Assembly (NCBI RefSeq): GCF_007992435.1
Contig: NZ_BKAG01000010.1
Coordinates: 124,001 to 188,000 of the forward strand
Origin: Prosthecobacter gellanilyticus
GTDB lineage: Bacteria; Verrucomicrobiota; Verrucomicrobiia; Verrucomicrobiales; Verrucomicrobiaceae
Reading direction: 5' to 3'
DNA length: 64,000 nucleotides
Shown: one piece after another, positions 11,224-19,798 of the stretch
How positions within the stretch are numbered: position 1 is the first letter of the stretch
How the letters are laid out: each line of letters starts with the position of its first letter
Program-made: the position numbers and the translations under genes
The notes under the pieces: generated by a model
Told to the model about the DNA's origin: nothing
Databases searched by the model: none
Seen by the model: only the letters and a program-made list of their open reading frames with translations

Positions 11224-11243
11224 CGCAGGCAAAAATGCCTGCG
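11224..11243. other. Perfect 8-bp hairpin with AAAA loop
   Basis: CGCAGGCA (11224-11231) and TGCCTGCG (11236-11243) are perfect complements around a four-base loop. No T-tract follows on either strand, so it is not a standard intrinsic terminator. It sits between the two palindromic repeats. Confidence 0.6.
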
Positions 11244-11251
11244 TCCGCATC

Positions 11252-11284
11252 TGTAGGCTCGTTCGTCAGAACGAGAGGCTTGGC
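11252..11284 (+). repeat. Short palindromic intergenic repeat, copy B
   Basis: This is a second copy of the unit at 11183-11214. It shares the flanks TGTAGGCTCGTT and GGCTTGG, while the core reads CTCGTTC...GAACGAG instead of CTCGTTT...AAACGAG. The paired change at the last stem position keeps the hairpin. From here to the fabH start at 11494 I see nothing recognisable apart from a likely promoter zone. Confidence 0.65.
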
Positions 11285-11493
11285 CTTTGCCGTTTTGATG
11301 CCTGAAACTCGCCGCATCTAGTGAAGGCTGCACCACGTAGGAGGCGGCCTCAAGGGGCCGTGACAGGAAGTGTCCATTCCCCCGGATGACCATCAGCTTC
11401 GCGCTTGCCTCCGGGGCCGCCCTCTGGCATTGAAAAGGTCCGGACGCTTCCCGCCCCTGTCGGGTCGCCCGTCCCTCCCTTTGCTCTCCGACC

Positions 11494-12492
11494 ATGACCC
11501 ATCCCTGCGTCTCCTCCATCCTCGGCACCGGCAGCTATGTGCCTGAGAAAGTGCTGACGAACGACGACCTTTCCAAAATCGTTGATACCAACGATGAGTG
11601 GATCACCAGCCGCACCGGCATCAAAGAACGCCGCATCGCCGCTGACGACCAGGCCACCAGTGACCTTGCCAGCGAGGCCGCCCGCCGCGCCATGAAGAAC
11701 GCGGGAGTCAGCCCGGATGAGATCGATCTCATCGTCTGCGCCACAGTCACGCCGGACATGTTCTTCCCCAGCACCGCTTGCATCGTGCAGCGGAAGATCA
11801 AAGCCCACAACGCCGTCTGCTTTGACATCAGCGCCGCCTGCTCTGGATTCGTGTATGCCCTCCAGGTCGCCCGCCACTTCCTCAATGCAGGCACTCGCCA
11901 GACCGCTCTCGTCATCGGTGCGGAAAAGCTTAGCAGTCTGGTCAACTGGAAGGACCGTAACACCTGCGTGCTCTTCGGTGATGGTGCCGGCGCCGTGGTC
12001 ATCCGTGCGGCTGAAGACTCCGAGGCCCCCGGCCGCGTGCTCAGCACTGTCATGGGCAGTGATGGCAACCTCGTGGACCTCCTCAAGGTCCCCGGCGGTG
12101 GCAGCGCCTGCCCTACCACACCAGACAATGTGGACCAGCGCCTGAACACAGTTCACATGGAAGGGCGCGAGACCTTCAAGCATGCCGTGACCCGCATGAG
12201 CAATGCCGCCGAGGAAGCCCTGGCCATGGCCGGCCTGACCAAGGAAGACATTGACCTCGTCATCCCGCACCAGGCCAATGCCCGCATCATCACCGCCATC
12301 GCGGATCGCCTGGGCCTTCCTCCTGAGAAGACTTTTGTGAATGTGGACAAATACGGCAACACCAGCGCTGCCACCATCCCCATCGCGCTTGATGAAGCCA
12401 ACCAGCAGGGCCGCCTCCAGCGTGGTAATGTGGTCCTCCTCGTCGCCTTCGGCGGCGGCTTCACCTGGGCCGCCTCGGTCGTGCGCTGGTAA
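11494..12492 (+). CDS. fabH: Beta-ketoacyl-ACP synthase III (FabH)
   Basis: The 332-residue protein has the complete thiolase-fold KAS III sequence. The catalytic triad is visible: C116 in SAACSGF, H259 in PHQANARI and N289 in KYGNTSAA. The N-terminal DEWITSRTGIKERR segment and FGDGAGAVVI near the middle are also typical. It condenses an acyl-CoA, usually acetyl-CoA, with malonyl-ACP to start type II fatty acid synthesis in the cytoplasm. It is not next to plsX, fabD or acpP as in many genomes; fabD is 28 kb away in this window. A strong hairpin terminator follows at 12549-12579, so it appears monocistronic. Confidence 0.97.
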   Translation: MTHPCVSSILGTGSYVPEKVLTNDDLSKIVDTNDEWITSRTGIKERRIAADDQATSDLASEAARRAMKNAGVSPDEIDLIVCATVTPDMFFPSTACIVQRKIKAHNAVCFDISAACSGFVYALQVARHFLNAGTRQTALVIGAEKLSSLVNWKDRNTCVLFGDGAGAVVIRAAEDSEAPGRVLSTVMGSDGNLVDLLKVPGGGSACPTTPDNVDQRLNTVHMEGRETFKHAVTRMSNAAEEALAMAGLTKEDIDLVIPHQANARIITAIADRLGLPPEKTFVNVDKYGNTSAATIPIALDEANQQGRLQRGNVVLLVAFGGGFTWAASVVRW

Positions 12493-12548
12493 GCCTGCAT
12501 GGCCTGCGGATGACTCATCAGCAGGCCTTCGCAATCATTCCAAAATCA

Positions 12549-12579
12549 AAAACCCTGCGGCTCATCACCGCAGGGTTTT
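12549..12579 (+). terminator. Bidirectional intrinsic terminator between fabH and the isomerase gene
   Basis: A perfect 12-bp stem AAAACCCTGCGG / CCGCAGGGTTTT closes a seven-base loop. The A-tract on one arm and T-tract on the other let it terminate in both directions. It lies between the convergent stops at 12492 and 12614. Confidence 0.9.
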
Positions 12580-12613
12580 GTGTTTCAAACAGATTTAATG
12601 GTTAGGCAAACCA

Positions 12614-13477
12614 TCAAGCCGTGATCGGATGCAGGTTGGTCTTGCACCACTCACCGTTCTGCATGGTCACGCCATCTGGGTCTTCCACCGCGATGTGCGC
12701 CTCATCTTCGCAGATGATCCAGCCTTCATAGTTACGCAGTACCAGCCATTCAGTGATCTTGTGGAAGTCCAGTTTACCGGTGCCCATCTGCGCCCAAGGC
12801 TCGGCTCCATTGCCGGAGAAATCCTTGTAATGGATGTGGTTCACCAGGTGCTGCCATTTGTTCAGCGTGGCGATGACGTCCATGCCACCGCGGATGATGT
12901 GACCCACGTCTGGAGTCCAGCCTGTGACCTTCGGATCCAGGCTGCTGAGGACGACATCATAGTCTTCCTGCGTGCGGACGATGGAGGCTGGCGGGCTGTT
13001 CGGATGGTAGGAGACCTTCAGACCTGCGTCATGCGCGCGCTGGGCCACTGCATTGAGGTTCTTCGCCACATTCAGGCGGCGCTTCTGCAGGTCCTTGTTA
13101 CGGCCGGAAGGCAGAGTGACCGTGCCCAGCATCGATCCAGGGAAATGCTTGAGATAGTCGATCGCAAAGTCGGTGGCTGCTTTCTCATTCGGAGCCTCGC
13201 CCTCACCATCCCAAGCGCAAACCAGCGCCAGACCTGCCAGCTTCATATTGTACTGCTGCAGGGTGTCCTTCATCTTGATCGGATCGATCTGCGGTCCAAG
13301 CCAGTACTTGGAGCAGCCAAGAGCGCTCTCAGAGATCTCGAGCACCATGGGCTCGATGCCCGTGAAACCGGCCTCGGAGGCCACCTTGATCATGTGATCG
13401 AGCTTGTTGTCGTAGCCCTTGCCCGTGCCCTGCATGAACCAGGTGTACACTTCGGAGCCGAATTGGATTTTACCCAT
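12614..13477 (-). CDS. Sugar phosphate isomerase/epimerase-like TIM-barrel protein
   Basis: About 287 residues from the start at 13477. It shows the xylose isomerase-like TIM barrel (AP endonuclease family 2) pattern: YTWFMQGTGKGYDNKLDHMIKVASEAGFTGIEP at the N-terminus, then NPPAS-like (HPNSPPAS), TGWTPDVGHIIRGG and CEDEAHIAVED near the C-terminus, where metal-binding Glu, His and Asp residues usually sit. No Tat or signal peptide is obvious. The frame extends to 13549, but the family match starts at MGKIQFGSEVY, and the upstream part looks non-coding. It probably acts on a sugar or inosose-type compound. The neighbours do not narrow the substrate. Confidence 0.8.
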   Translation of the reverse strand: MGKIQFGSEVYTWFMQGTGKGYDNKLDHMIKVASEAGFTGIEPMVLEISESALGCSKYWLGPQIDPIKMKDTLQQYNMKLAGLALVCAWDGEGEAPNEKAATDFAIDYLKHFPGSMLGTVTLPSGRNKDLQKRRLNVAKNLNAVAQRAHDAGLKVSYHPNSPPASIVRTQEDYDVVLSSLDPKVTGWTPDVGHIIRGGMDVIATLNKWQHLVNHIHYKDFSGNGAEPWAQMGTGKLDFHKITEWLVLRNYEGWIICEDEAHIAVEDPDGVTMQNGEWCKTNLHPITA

Positions 13478-13589
13478 GTTGTCGGAGTTGTTGTGGTTTG
13501 GTGAGAAAAAGTGCCCCGTTTCCAGGAGCGCGCGCATTTGAGACGACATCCCGCCTACTGTCCAGCCTCGAAAGCAAAGAGCCCGCAGA

Positions 13590-16500
13590 TCAATCGCGAG
13601 TGACCACGCGGTCCAGGTTCATCAGCACCCCAGCCGTGGTCGTGTAAGCAGCCAGTTCCACCGGATCCAGCTTTGGATCAGCCTTTGAAGCCCCTTGGGC
13701 GATCGCCTTCTGCGCCTCGTCTGGGTGCGACGCAAACCATTCCAGGCGCTCATGCAGACCGCTCAAAAGGATACCCTGCGTTTGGGAATCGATCGTCCGT
13801 CCCGTCGCTCGCAGATAGCCATAGGCCAATCGTTTCTCTGCCGTGTCGGCCTGCTTCATCATGAGCTCGGCCAGGCCACGCTGGGCCTCCACAAAGGCAA
13901 CCTCGTTCAGCATCGCCAGTGCCTGCAGCGGTGTGTTCGTGCGGCTACGCTTTACGGTGCAGATCTCACGTGTCGGCGCGTCAAAGAGCATCATCGTCGG
14001 CGGTGCTGCCGTGCGCTTCCAGATGGTGTACATGGTCTTACGATACAGCCCCTCGCCCGCATCAGCTTTGTAGCCGCGGAGGTCGCCATACTTGCTTGTC
14101 TCATCCCACACACCTTCCGGCATGTAAGGGCGCACACTCGGCCCACCCACTTTCGGCACCAACAGCCCGCCGATCGCCAACGCCTGATCACGCACCACCT
14201 CGCCGCTCAAACGGAAGCGCGGTCCACGGGCCAGGAGGCGGTTATCCGGATCACGCTCCAGCAAGGCAGCAGTTACCCTGGTGCTCTGCTGATAGGCGCG
14301 GCTTGTGACCATGAGCTTGATAAGATGCTTCATGTCCCAGCCGCTCTTCATGAACTCCGCGGCCAGCCAGTCCAGCAGTTCCGGATGCACGGGATACTCC
14401 GCCTGAAAACCAAAGTTCTCCGTGGTCTTGCACAACCCTACGCCGAACAGCCGCTCCCACTGCCGGTTCACCCACACACGGGCCGTGAGCGGATTGTCAG
14501 TGCTGACCAACCATTTGGCTAGGCCAAGACGGTTCATCGGCGCACCCTTCGGCATCGCATGCAGCCAGGAAGGCACGGCCATGCCCACCTTCTCCCCCGG
14601 CTTGTCATACTCGCCACGGTTCAAAACAAAGGCGTCCCGCGTCTTGGAGGATTCCTTCATCACCATGGACGTGGGCAGCGCTGTCTCGAAATCCATCAAT
14701 GCCTTCGTCTTCGCTGCCAGCGCATCTTCTGCCAGCTTCACCGGACTGCTGACAGTGGCCAGATAGTAGGCTTCCAGTTCCTTCTTCTGCGCAGCGCTGC
14801 GCTTCTCCACAGCTTCCGCCAGGATCGCTTTGATACGGCTCAAATCCGCATTGCCTTGAAGTTTCACCGCATTCGCTGGAAGCGACGTGCTCGAGATACG
14901 GAAGCGGCCGATGTTGTGATAGCCGATGGCCTCGTGGCGCAGACGCAGCAGAACTTGGGCACCAGCACTCGGACTTACCAGACGATCAAGCAGGAACATC
15001 GCTCTCCTGTTTTCCTTCTTGGTAGGCCCGTCGATGGCCCATCCCCTGCCCTTGCCCTTCTTGATCACATTCGTGATCTCATAACCCTTTTGATTGTAGT
15101 CCGCTTCCACCTTCGTCACGGTCAGCTTCTCCGGCTTGCCACCGGCCTTCTGGACATACACATCGAAATCCGTCAGCACAAAGTTCCCGTTCGAGTTGCG
15201 CCCCAGGCTCTGCTCCGGCAGTGACGCATCGGGGAAGCACTCGAGCAAGAATCCAGATACCCCGTCCTTCGGCATCGCAGCATCAAAAATATAGGTGTCC
15301 TTCGCCGGATTCGGCCCGCTGGCCAGATAGCTGCCATCAGGCTGCCGAACTAACTTTGCGCCCTTATCATCGAGCTTGGACACCACCTGCACAGGTTCCA
15401 TCATCGTCCACGCGGACTTCTGCTCCTGCATCTTCATCGCACCTTCCTTTTCCCAGGCAGCCATCAGTGTCGGGAGATCTTTGCGGGATTCCCTCGCTAC
15501 CTTCTCAGCCGCCGTGATCTCCACTTTGAGAGCCGCGATGCGCTTCTCCTGCTCCGGCGTGGTCACGCTCATGATCGGCAGCGAATTGCCACCGCTGCGA
15601 TTCGAGGCACCCTGGATGCTTCCGCGTTCTTCGATGTTGTTGAAGAAGGCGAAGAACGAATAAAAGTCCTTCTGCGTGATTGGGTCATACTTGTGATCAT
15701 GGCAGCGAGCACAGTTCATCGTCAGTCCCAGCCAGGTGAAGCTCGTCGTCTCTACACGATCGATGATGTTCTCGATCCGCCACTCTTCATCGATGATCCC
15801 GCCCTCGCCATTGATGCGGTGATTGCGATTGAACCCCGTGGCGATCATCTGCGCCTGCGTCGGCTGCGGCAAAAGATCCCCGGCGATCTGCTCGATGGTG
15901 AACTGGTCAAACGGCTCGTTCGCATTGAAGGCCGAAATCACCCAGTCACGCCATGGCCACATGCTGCGTGAGCTGTCCGTCTGAAATCCATTGCTGTCCG
16001 CAAAGCGCGCAAAGTCCAGCCACTCCCGGGCCATGTGCTCGCCGTAGCTCGGTGACTGCAAAAGCTCGTCCACCAACCTAACAAGCGAAGCTTCCGTGAA
16101 GTCCTTCGCATGACGAGTGACTTGTTCAGGCGTCGGTGGCAGCCCCGTGAGGTCCAGCGTCACCCGACGGATCAGCGTCTCGGCATCGGCCTTTGCTGAG
16201 AAACCCAGTCCCTCTTTCTTCAGACGCGCCTCCAGCAGTTCATCGATGCTCTTCGCTTTGGATGCAGCCACCGGCTCAAAGGCCCAGTGCCCCTGATACT
16301 CCGCTCCTTCGGCGATCCATTGCTTGATCAGCTCTGCCTCCGCCTTGGTCACCGGCTTGTGCATCTTCACCGGCGGCATCAGATCATCCTCGTTCGTCGT
16401 CAGCACGCGGGACAGCAGTTCGCTTTGTTCCGGCTTGCCGGGAACGATCGCCATCGCACCCGACTCCGCAGGCTTTAGGGCCTCCGCATGCAAATCCAGC

Positions 16501-16685
16501 CGCAGCCCGGCCTTCCGGTTCTTCTCATCAAAGCCATGGCAGTGAAAGCACTTGTCCGAAAGGATCGGCCGGATGTCACGATTGAACACCACCGTCTCCG
16601 CCTGCGCAGCGGAGGAGATCAAAAGGAGGACAGACAGGAAGCGAAGCACGGCCCCTGATACGCCCCAAACCGCCCGTTCTTCCAT
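13590..16685 (-). CDS. PSCyt1-DUF1549-DUF1553 protein (planctomycete-type cytochrome), exported
   Basis: The 1031-residue protein has a signal peptide (residues about 10-29, ending SSAAQA). A PSCyt1 domain follows immediately, with the c-type haem motif CFHCH and the MPPVKMHKP loop. Next come DUF1549, with LTLDLTGLPPTPEQ-like and NCARCHDHKYDPITQKDFY blocks (a second CxxCH), a long linker with a beta-rich insertion, and DUF1553 with NRQWERLFGVGLCKTTENFG and the C-terminal QALAMLNEVAFVEAQRGLA. It is a full-length member of the family, unlike the shorter version at 7684-9840. Unusually, no DUF1501 partner is next to it. It is presumably periplasmic; function unknown. Confidence 0.92.
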   Translation of the reverse strand: MEERAVWGVSGAVLRFLSVLLLISSAAQAETVVFNRDIRPILSDKCFHCHGFDEKNRKAGLRLDLHAEALKPAESGAMAIVPGKPEQSELLSRVLTTNEDDLMPPVKMHKPVTKAEAELIKQWIAEGAEYQGHWAFEPVAASKAKSIDELLEARLKKEGLGFSAKADAETLIRRVTLDLTGLPPTPEQVTRHAKDFTEASLVRLVDELLQSPSYGEHMAREWLDFARFADSNGFQTDSSRSMWPWRDWVISAFNANEPFDQFTIEQIAGDLLPQPTQAQMIATGFNRNHRINGEGGIIDEEWRIENIIDRVETTSFTWLGLTMNCARCHDHKYDPITQKDFYSFFAFFNNIEERGSIQGASNRSGGNSLPIMSVTTPEQEKRIAALKVEITAAEKVARESRKDLPTLMAAWEKEGAMKMQEQKSAWTMMEPVQVVSKLDDKGAKLVRQPDGSYLASGPNPAKDTYIFDAAMPKDGVSGFLLECFPDASLPEQSLGRNSNGNFVLTDFDVYVQKAGGKPEKLTVTKVEADYNQKGYEITNVIKKGKGRGWAIDGPTKKENRRAMFLLDRLVSPSAGAQVLLRLRHEAIGYHNIGRFRISSTSLPANAVKLQGNADLSRIKAILAEAVEKRSAAQKKELEAYYLATVSSPVKLAEDALAAKTKALMDFETALPTSMVMKESSKTRDAFVLNRGEYDKPGEKVGMAVPSWLHAMPKGAPMNRLGLAKWLVSTDNPLTARVWVNRQWERLFGVGLCKTTENFGFQAEYPVHPELLDWLAAEFMKSGWDMKHLIKLMVTSRAYQQSTRVTAALLERDPDNRLLARGPRFRLSGEVVRDQALAIGGLLVPKVGGPSVRPYMPEGVWDETSKYGDLRGYKADAGEGLYRKTMYTIWKRTAAPPTMMLFDAPTREICTVKRSRTNTPLQALAMLNEVAFVEAQRGLAELMMKQADTAEKRLAYGYLRATGRTIDSQTQGILLSGLHERLEWFASHPDEAQKAIAQGASKADPKLDPVELAAYTTTAGVLMNLDRVVTRD

Positions 16686-16903
16686 CCCCCTCTCTGGCCT
16701 TGATCCCTTTCCGTGTTTTCCGCGTATTCCGTAGGCCCTTTCTGATCAAGGCTTCACCACTCCACCGATCAACCGGCCACATAGCCCCTTGCCGCCCCCT
16801 TCTTTATTCGGATTTCGTCATTCGTCATTCCCCAACCCATTTGCCCCCTTGACGTCCACAAGCCCCCTCTTCATGGACACTCAGACTCTTTTCCATCCCC
16901 CGC

Positions 16904-17752
16904 ATGGCCGGCTTTTTCAAATCTCTCATCCAGCGCTTCACCAAACCCGACATCGATTGGGATGACCTCGAGGCCTCCCTCATCGCCGGTGACCTCGGTC
17001 CCAAGCTCGCCCTCCAGATCGTCAGCGACCTCCAGGCCCAGCAGCGCAAGCTCCACGGCGCCGACATCGTCCAGGTGGCGCGCGATCATGTGCGCAAGAT
17101 CCTCCCGGAATCTGTCCCGCATCTGACACCCTTTGCCGATGGCCGTCCCAAGGTGCTGCTCATCGTCGGTGTCAATGGCGTCGGCAAGACCACTTCCACC
17201 GCCAAGCTCGCCCACCTGCTTCAGCATGCCGGGCACAAGGTCGTCCTCGCCGCAGCCGACACCTTCCGCGCTGCCGCTGTGGAGCAGCTCCAGGTCTGGT
17301 CCCAGCGCCTGGACGCACCCCTCGTCAAAGGTCCGCCGAACAGCGACCCCGCCGCCGTCTGTTTCGAAGGTTATGAGATGGCTGTCAAAACCGGCGCCTC
17401 ATTCCTGCTCTGCGACACCGCCGGCCGTCTCCACACCAAGCACAACCTCATGGAGGAGATGAAGAAGATCCACCGCGTGCTGGGCCGCAAAGACCCCACC
17501 TCGCCGCATGAGATCATCCTCGTCGTCGATGCCACCACCGGCTCCAACGCCCTGCAGCAAGCCCGCGAGTTCCACAAAGCCATCCCACTGACCGGCCTCA
17601 TCGTCACCAAGCTCGATGGCAGCGGCAAAGGCGGTGTCCTCGTCCCCATCCAGCAAGAACTCAAAGTCCCCACCCGCTTCATCGGACTGGGCGAGAAGGT
17701 CGAAGACTTCCAGGCCTTTGATTCCAAGCGGTTCGTAGACGAGTTGCTCTAA
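16904..17752 (+). CDS. ftsY: Signal recognition particle receptor FtsY
   Basis: The 282-residue protein is the NG domain of an SRP GTPase with almost no acidic N-terminal A domain, so it is a short FtsY. Seen in order are the N-domain helices, the P-loop GVNGVGKTTSTAKLA, the DTFRAAAVEQL block, the DTAGRLH switch, TKLDGSGKGG and the C-terminal FIGLGEKVEDFQAFD. These sequences distinguish FtsY from Ffh. It docks ribosome-SRP complexes at the inner membrane. It is convergent with the hscB gene and separated from it by a 158-base spacer containing a strong hairpin. Confidence 0.96.
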   Translation: MAGFFKSLIQRFTKPDIDWDDLEASLIAGDLGPKLALQIVSDLQAQQRKLHGADIVQVARDHVRKILPESVPHLTPFADGRPKVLLIVGVNGVGKTTSTAKLAHLLQHAGHKVVLAAADTFRAAAVEQLQVWSQRLDAPLVKGPPNSDPAAVCFEGYEMAVKTGASFLLCDTAGRLHTKHNLMEEMKKIHRVLGRKDPTSPHEIILVVDATTGSNALQQAREFHKAIPLTGLIVTKLDGSGKGGVLVPIQQELKVPTRFIGLGEKVEDFQAFDSKRFVDELL

Positions 17753-17854
17753 CCAGAATTAGAAAAGGGGATTTGGAGTCTGGGAGGGCTAGCAACGCCC
17801 GTATGCAACCACCAGCGTCGAAGTCGCGAAGCGTCCCGGAGTGCGTGTGGCAGA

Positions 17855-17876
17855 GATGCAAGGGCACCCTTGCATC
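17855..17876. other. Nine-bp perfect hairpin between ftsY and hscB
   Basis: GATGCAAGG (17855-17863) and CCTTGCATC (17868-17876) pair around the four-base loop GCAC. No T-tract follows on either side. It lies between two convergent genes and could act as a transcription boundary or be an extragenic palindrome. Confidence 0.5.
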
Positions 17877-17910
17877 GTCGACACCGCTTATGACACGTGA
17901 TGTCTAAAGC

Positions 17911-18477
17911 TCACAGCATCAACCCCAACAACCTCTCCCGGATCTGTGCGCGCCACTTGGTCAGATAAGCAAACTTCGCCTGCATCGCCTGCACATCCTT
18001 CCACGCGGCATCATCTCCAGTAGCCAGCCTTTCATCACACTCCGGCAGCAGCACTTCCAGTCGCTGCCATTCCTGTTCGATCAACTCATTCAAACCTTCC
18101 AAAGCCTCGCGCAAACGCATCTCTTCAGAAGCCAGCAGCGCTTTTGCCAGCGCACTCGTGGCAGCTTGTTTGCGGGTGAGAAAAGCGTTCGTCTGCTGTA
18201 GCAGCGGCCCCAGCTTCTCAAACAAGCTCATCAAGCCTGCCTCCAGCGGAATGGCACGCCAGCCGAGACCTGAACGGGTATCGACCAGATGCTTCAGCCG
18301 CGTCACCGGAGACCTTAGCGCCTCCAAGGCAGCATTTAGCTCAGCGCTCAGTGCCGCATCGCCACCGGCCTGATCTGGATGAGCCGTCTTCGTGGCCTCC
18401 AGATACGCTTGCTGAAGCGCGGCTTCATCCAGTGCAGCACGCGGCGGCAGACCCAGCAGCTTAAAGTAGTCTGCCAT
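17911..18477 (-). CDS. hscB: HscB-like J-domain co-chaperone for Fe-S cluster transfer
   Basis: The 188-residue product has a J domain at the N-terminus with the HPD tripeptide at 33-35 (TAHPDQAGG) and a three-helix C-terminal domain, the size and layout of HscB. HscB delivers the IscU scaffold to HscA and stimulates its ATPase. Neither iscU nor hscA is in the window. The gene starts 11 bases after the IscA-type gene and is the last gene of an hslO-iscA-hscB unit. The C-terminal helical region is less conserved than in proteobacterial HscB, so a DnaJ-like protein of related role cannot be fully excluded. Confidence 0.85.
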   Translation of the reverse strand: MADYFKLLGLPPRAALDEAALQQAYLEATKTAHPDQAGGDAALSAELNAALEALRSPVTRLKHLVDTRSGLGWRAIPLEAGLMSLFEKLGPLLQQTNAFLTRKQAATSALAKALLASEEMRLREALEGLNELIEQEWQRLEVLLPECDERLATGDDAAWKDVQAMQAKFAYLTKWRAQIRERLLGLML

Positions 18478-18488
18478 AATACATTACA

Positions 18489-18869
18489 TCACGCGGCGAA
18501 GCTTTCGCCACAGGAGCAAGTCACCACGGCGTTCGGGTTCGTCACCTTGAAGCCGCCTTGCTGGAGGTCATCGCTGTAATCCAGCTCAGATCCCGTCACG
18601 AAGAGCGCGCTCTTGGGATCGATCACCACACGCACTTCATTGGAGGTCACCATGATGTCCCGGTTCGCCGGGCCATCCACGAGGTCCATCTTGTATTGCA
18701 GACCCGAGCAGCCTCCGCCGACCACCGCCACGCGCAGCGCGCCGTGTTCAGCGCGGCCCTGCTTCGTCAGCAGGCTGAGGAGCTTGTTGGAGGCATTGGG
18801 CAGCACCTTGATCAGCTTTTCACTGCCGATCTTGTAGTTAGGCGCTGGGGATGGTGCGATAGCAGACAT
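18489..18869 (-). CDS. A-type iron-sulfur cluster carrier (IscA/ErpA/SufA family)
   Basis: The 126-residue protein carries the three invariant cysteines of A-type carriers: C54 in GGGCSGLQY, and C118 and C120 in the C-terminal CSCGESF. Length and spacing are normal. The family accepts Fe-S clusters from scaffold proteins and passes them to apo-enzymes. Whether it is IscA, ErpA or SufA cannot be settled by eye. It lies between hslO (20 bases upstream) and hscB (11 bases downstream) in the same direction, which supports one transcript dedicated to redox and Fe-S maintenance. Confidence 0.93.
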   Translation of the reverse strand: MSAIAPSPAPNYKIGSEKLIKVLPNASNKLLSLLTKQGRAEHGALRVAVVGGGCSGLQYKMDLVDGPANRDIMVTSNEVRVVIDPKSALFVTGSELDYSDDLQQGGFKVTNPNAVVTCSCGESFAA

Positions 18870-18889
18870 GTCTTATAAAAAGTAGTGGC

Positions 18890-19702
18890 TCACGCCTTGT
18901 CCTGATCCTGGCTCTGGTTCTGGGCGGCCAGCCAGGCATCAAAAATCTCACGCGGCACCTGATATTTCGCGCCGCAGCGCGGGCAGGTGATGCCAGCAGG
19001 ACCCTCTTCAAAAATGTAGTCGAGGTCTTCGTCCGCCAGACGGCTCAGCATGGGGAACATACGCTCGACCGTGCAGCCGCAGTCAAACACAAAGCCGCGC
19101 GTTTCCAGCAGCGAGAGCACCTCCAACTGGTCCAGCTTCAAAATGTCCTCCTGGCGCAGATTTTTGAGCCACGCGGTATCCGCATCCGGCTCGGCCGAGA
19201 TCTGCACGAACTCCTCATCATCGAGACGGAAGATACGTGTCGGACGCTGCTCGCTCTGAGTGTAAAAATGCTCCACGGCGGCCAGCACATCCATGCCTTG
19301 AAACTCGACCATGCTCTGGCGTGGAGGCACGTTTGATCTCGTGGTCTGGGCGATGATGATGGATTTGCCCATGTCCTTGATGTCATCCATGAAAAGGCGA
19401 CCCGTCACCCGGCTTTGCGGATAGCCACCGCCAGTGACAAAGATGTTCAGCAGCGGATCCTGCATGTGGATGGTCCAGGCGCAGCGTTCATCATGCGGAC
19501 GCGAGGCCTGATGCAGCGCCATCGCAGCCAGTCCTTCCTTCAGCATCGTGTCCAGGTGCTGCTCATGCTTGATCCCGTGCTGCATGAGATGCAGGTAGTA
19601 GTCCATGTACAGGTCTGAGAACTGGCCGCGCACGAGCAGGCAGTTCCGCCCGCGCACGAAGTAGGAGCGCAGTTCAATGTTGGCGAGATCAGACTCTGGC
19701 AT
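18890..19702 (-). CDS. hslO: Hsp33 redox-regulated chaperone
   Basis: The 270-residue protein matches Hsp33 in length and in the C-terminal zinc centre: C208 and C210 in DCGCTVERM, and C240 and C243 in CPRCGAKY. In Hsp33 the reduced form binds zinc through these residues. Oxidation releases zinc and unfolds the linker, activating holdase activity. The N-terminal beta-rich domain includes the VTGGGYPQSRVTGR segment. It is the first gene of a probable hslO-iscA-hscB operon. The usual motif is CxC followed by CxxC about 30 residues later, as here. Confidence 0.93.
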   Translation of the reverse strand: MPESDLANIELRSYFVRGRNCLLVRGQFSDLYMDYYLHLMQHGIKHEQHLDTMLKEGLAAMALHQASRPHDERCAWTIHMQDPLLNIFVTGGGYPQSRVTGRLFMDDIKDMGKSIIIAQTTRSNVPPRQSMVEFQGMDVLAAVEHFYTQSEQRPTRIFRLDDEEFVQISAEPDADTAWLKNLRQEDILKLDQLEVLSLLETRGFVFDCGCTVERMFPMLSRLADEDLDYIFEEGPAGITCPRCGAKYQVPREIFDAWLAAQNQSQDQDKA

Positions 19703-19729
19703 GACGTTTTGAAAAAGAGAAAGGTCGGC

Positions 19730-19781
19730 GGAAAAGAAGAGGGCAGAGAGCGGGCTTCAAAGCTCCTGGCTCCCTGCCCTC
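19730..19781 (-). terminator. Intrinsic terminator after the DUF1080 gene
   Basis: On the minus strand GAGGGCAG and CTGCCCTC form an 8-bp stem around a long, G/C-rich loop, followed by TTCTTTTCC. It starts 18 bases beyond the DUF1080 stop. The loop is long for a terminator, so confidence is moderate. Confidence 0.6.
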
Positions 19782-19798
19782 AATATACTACGAATCGA

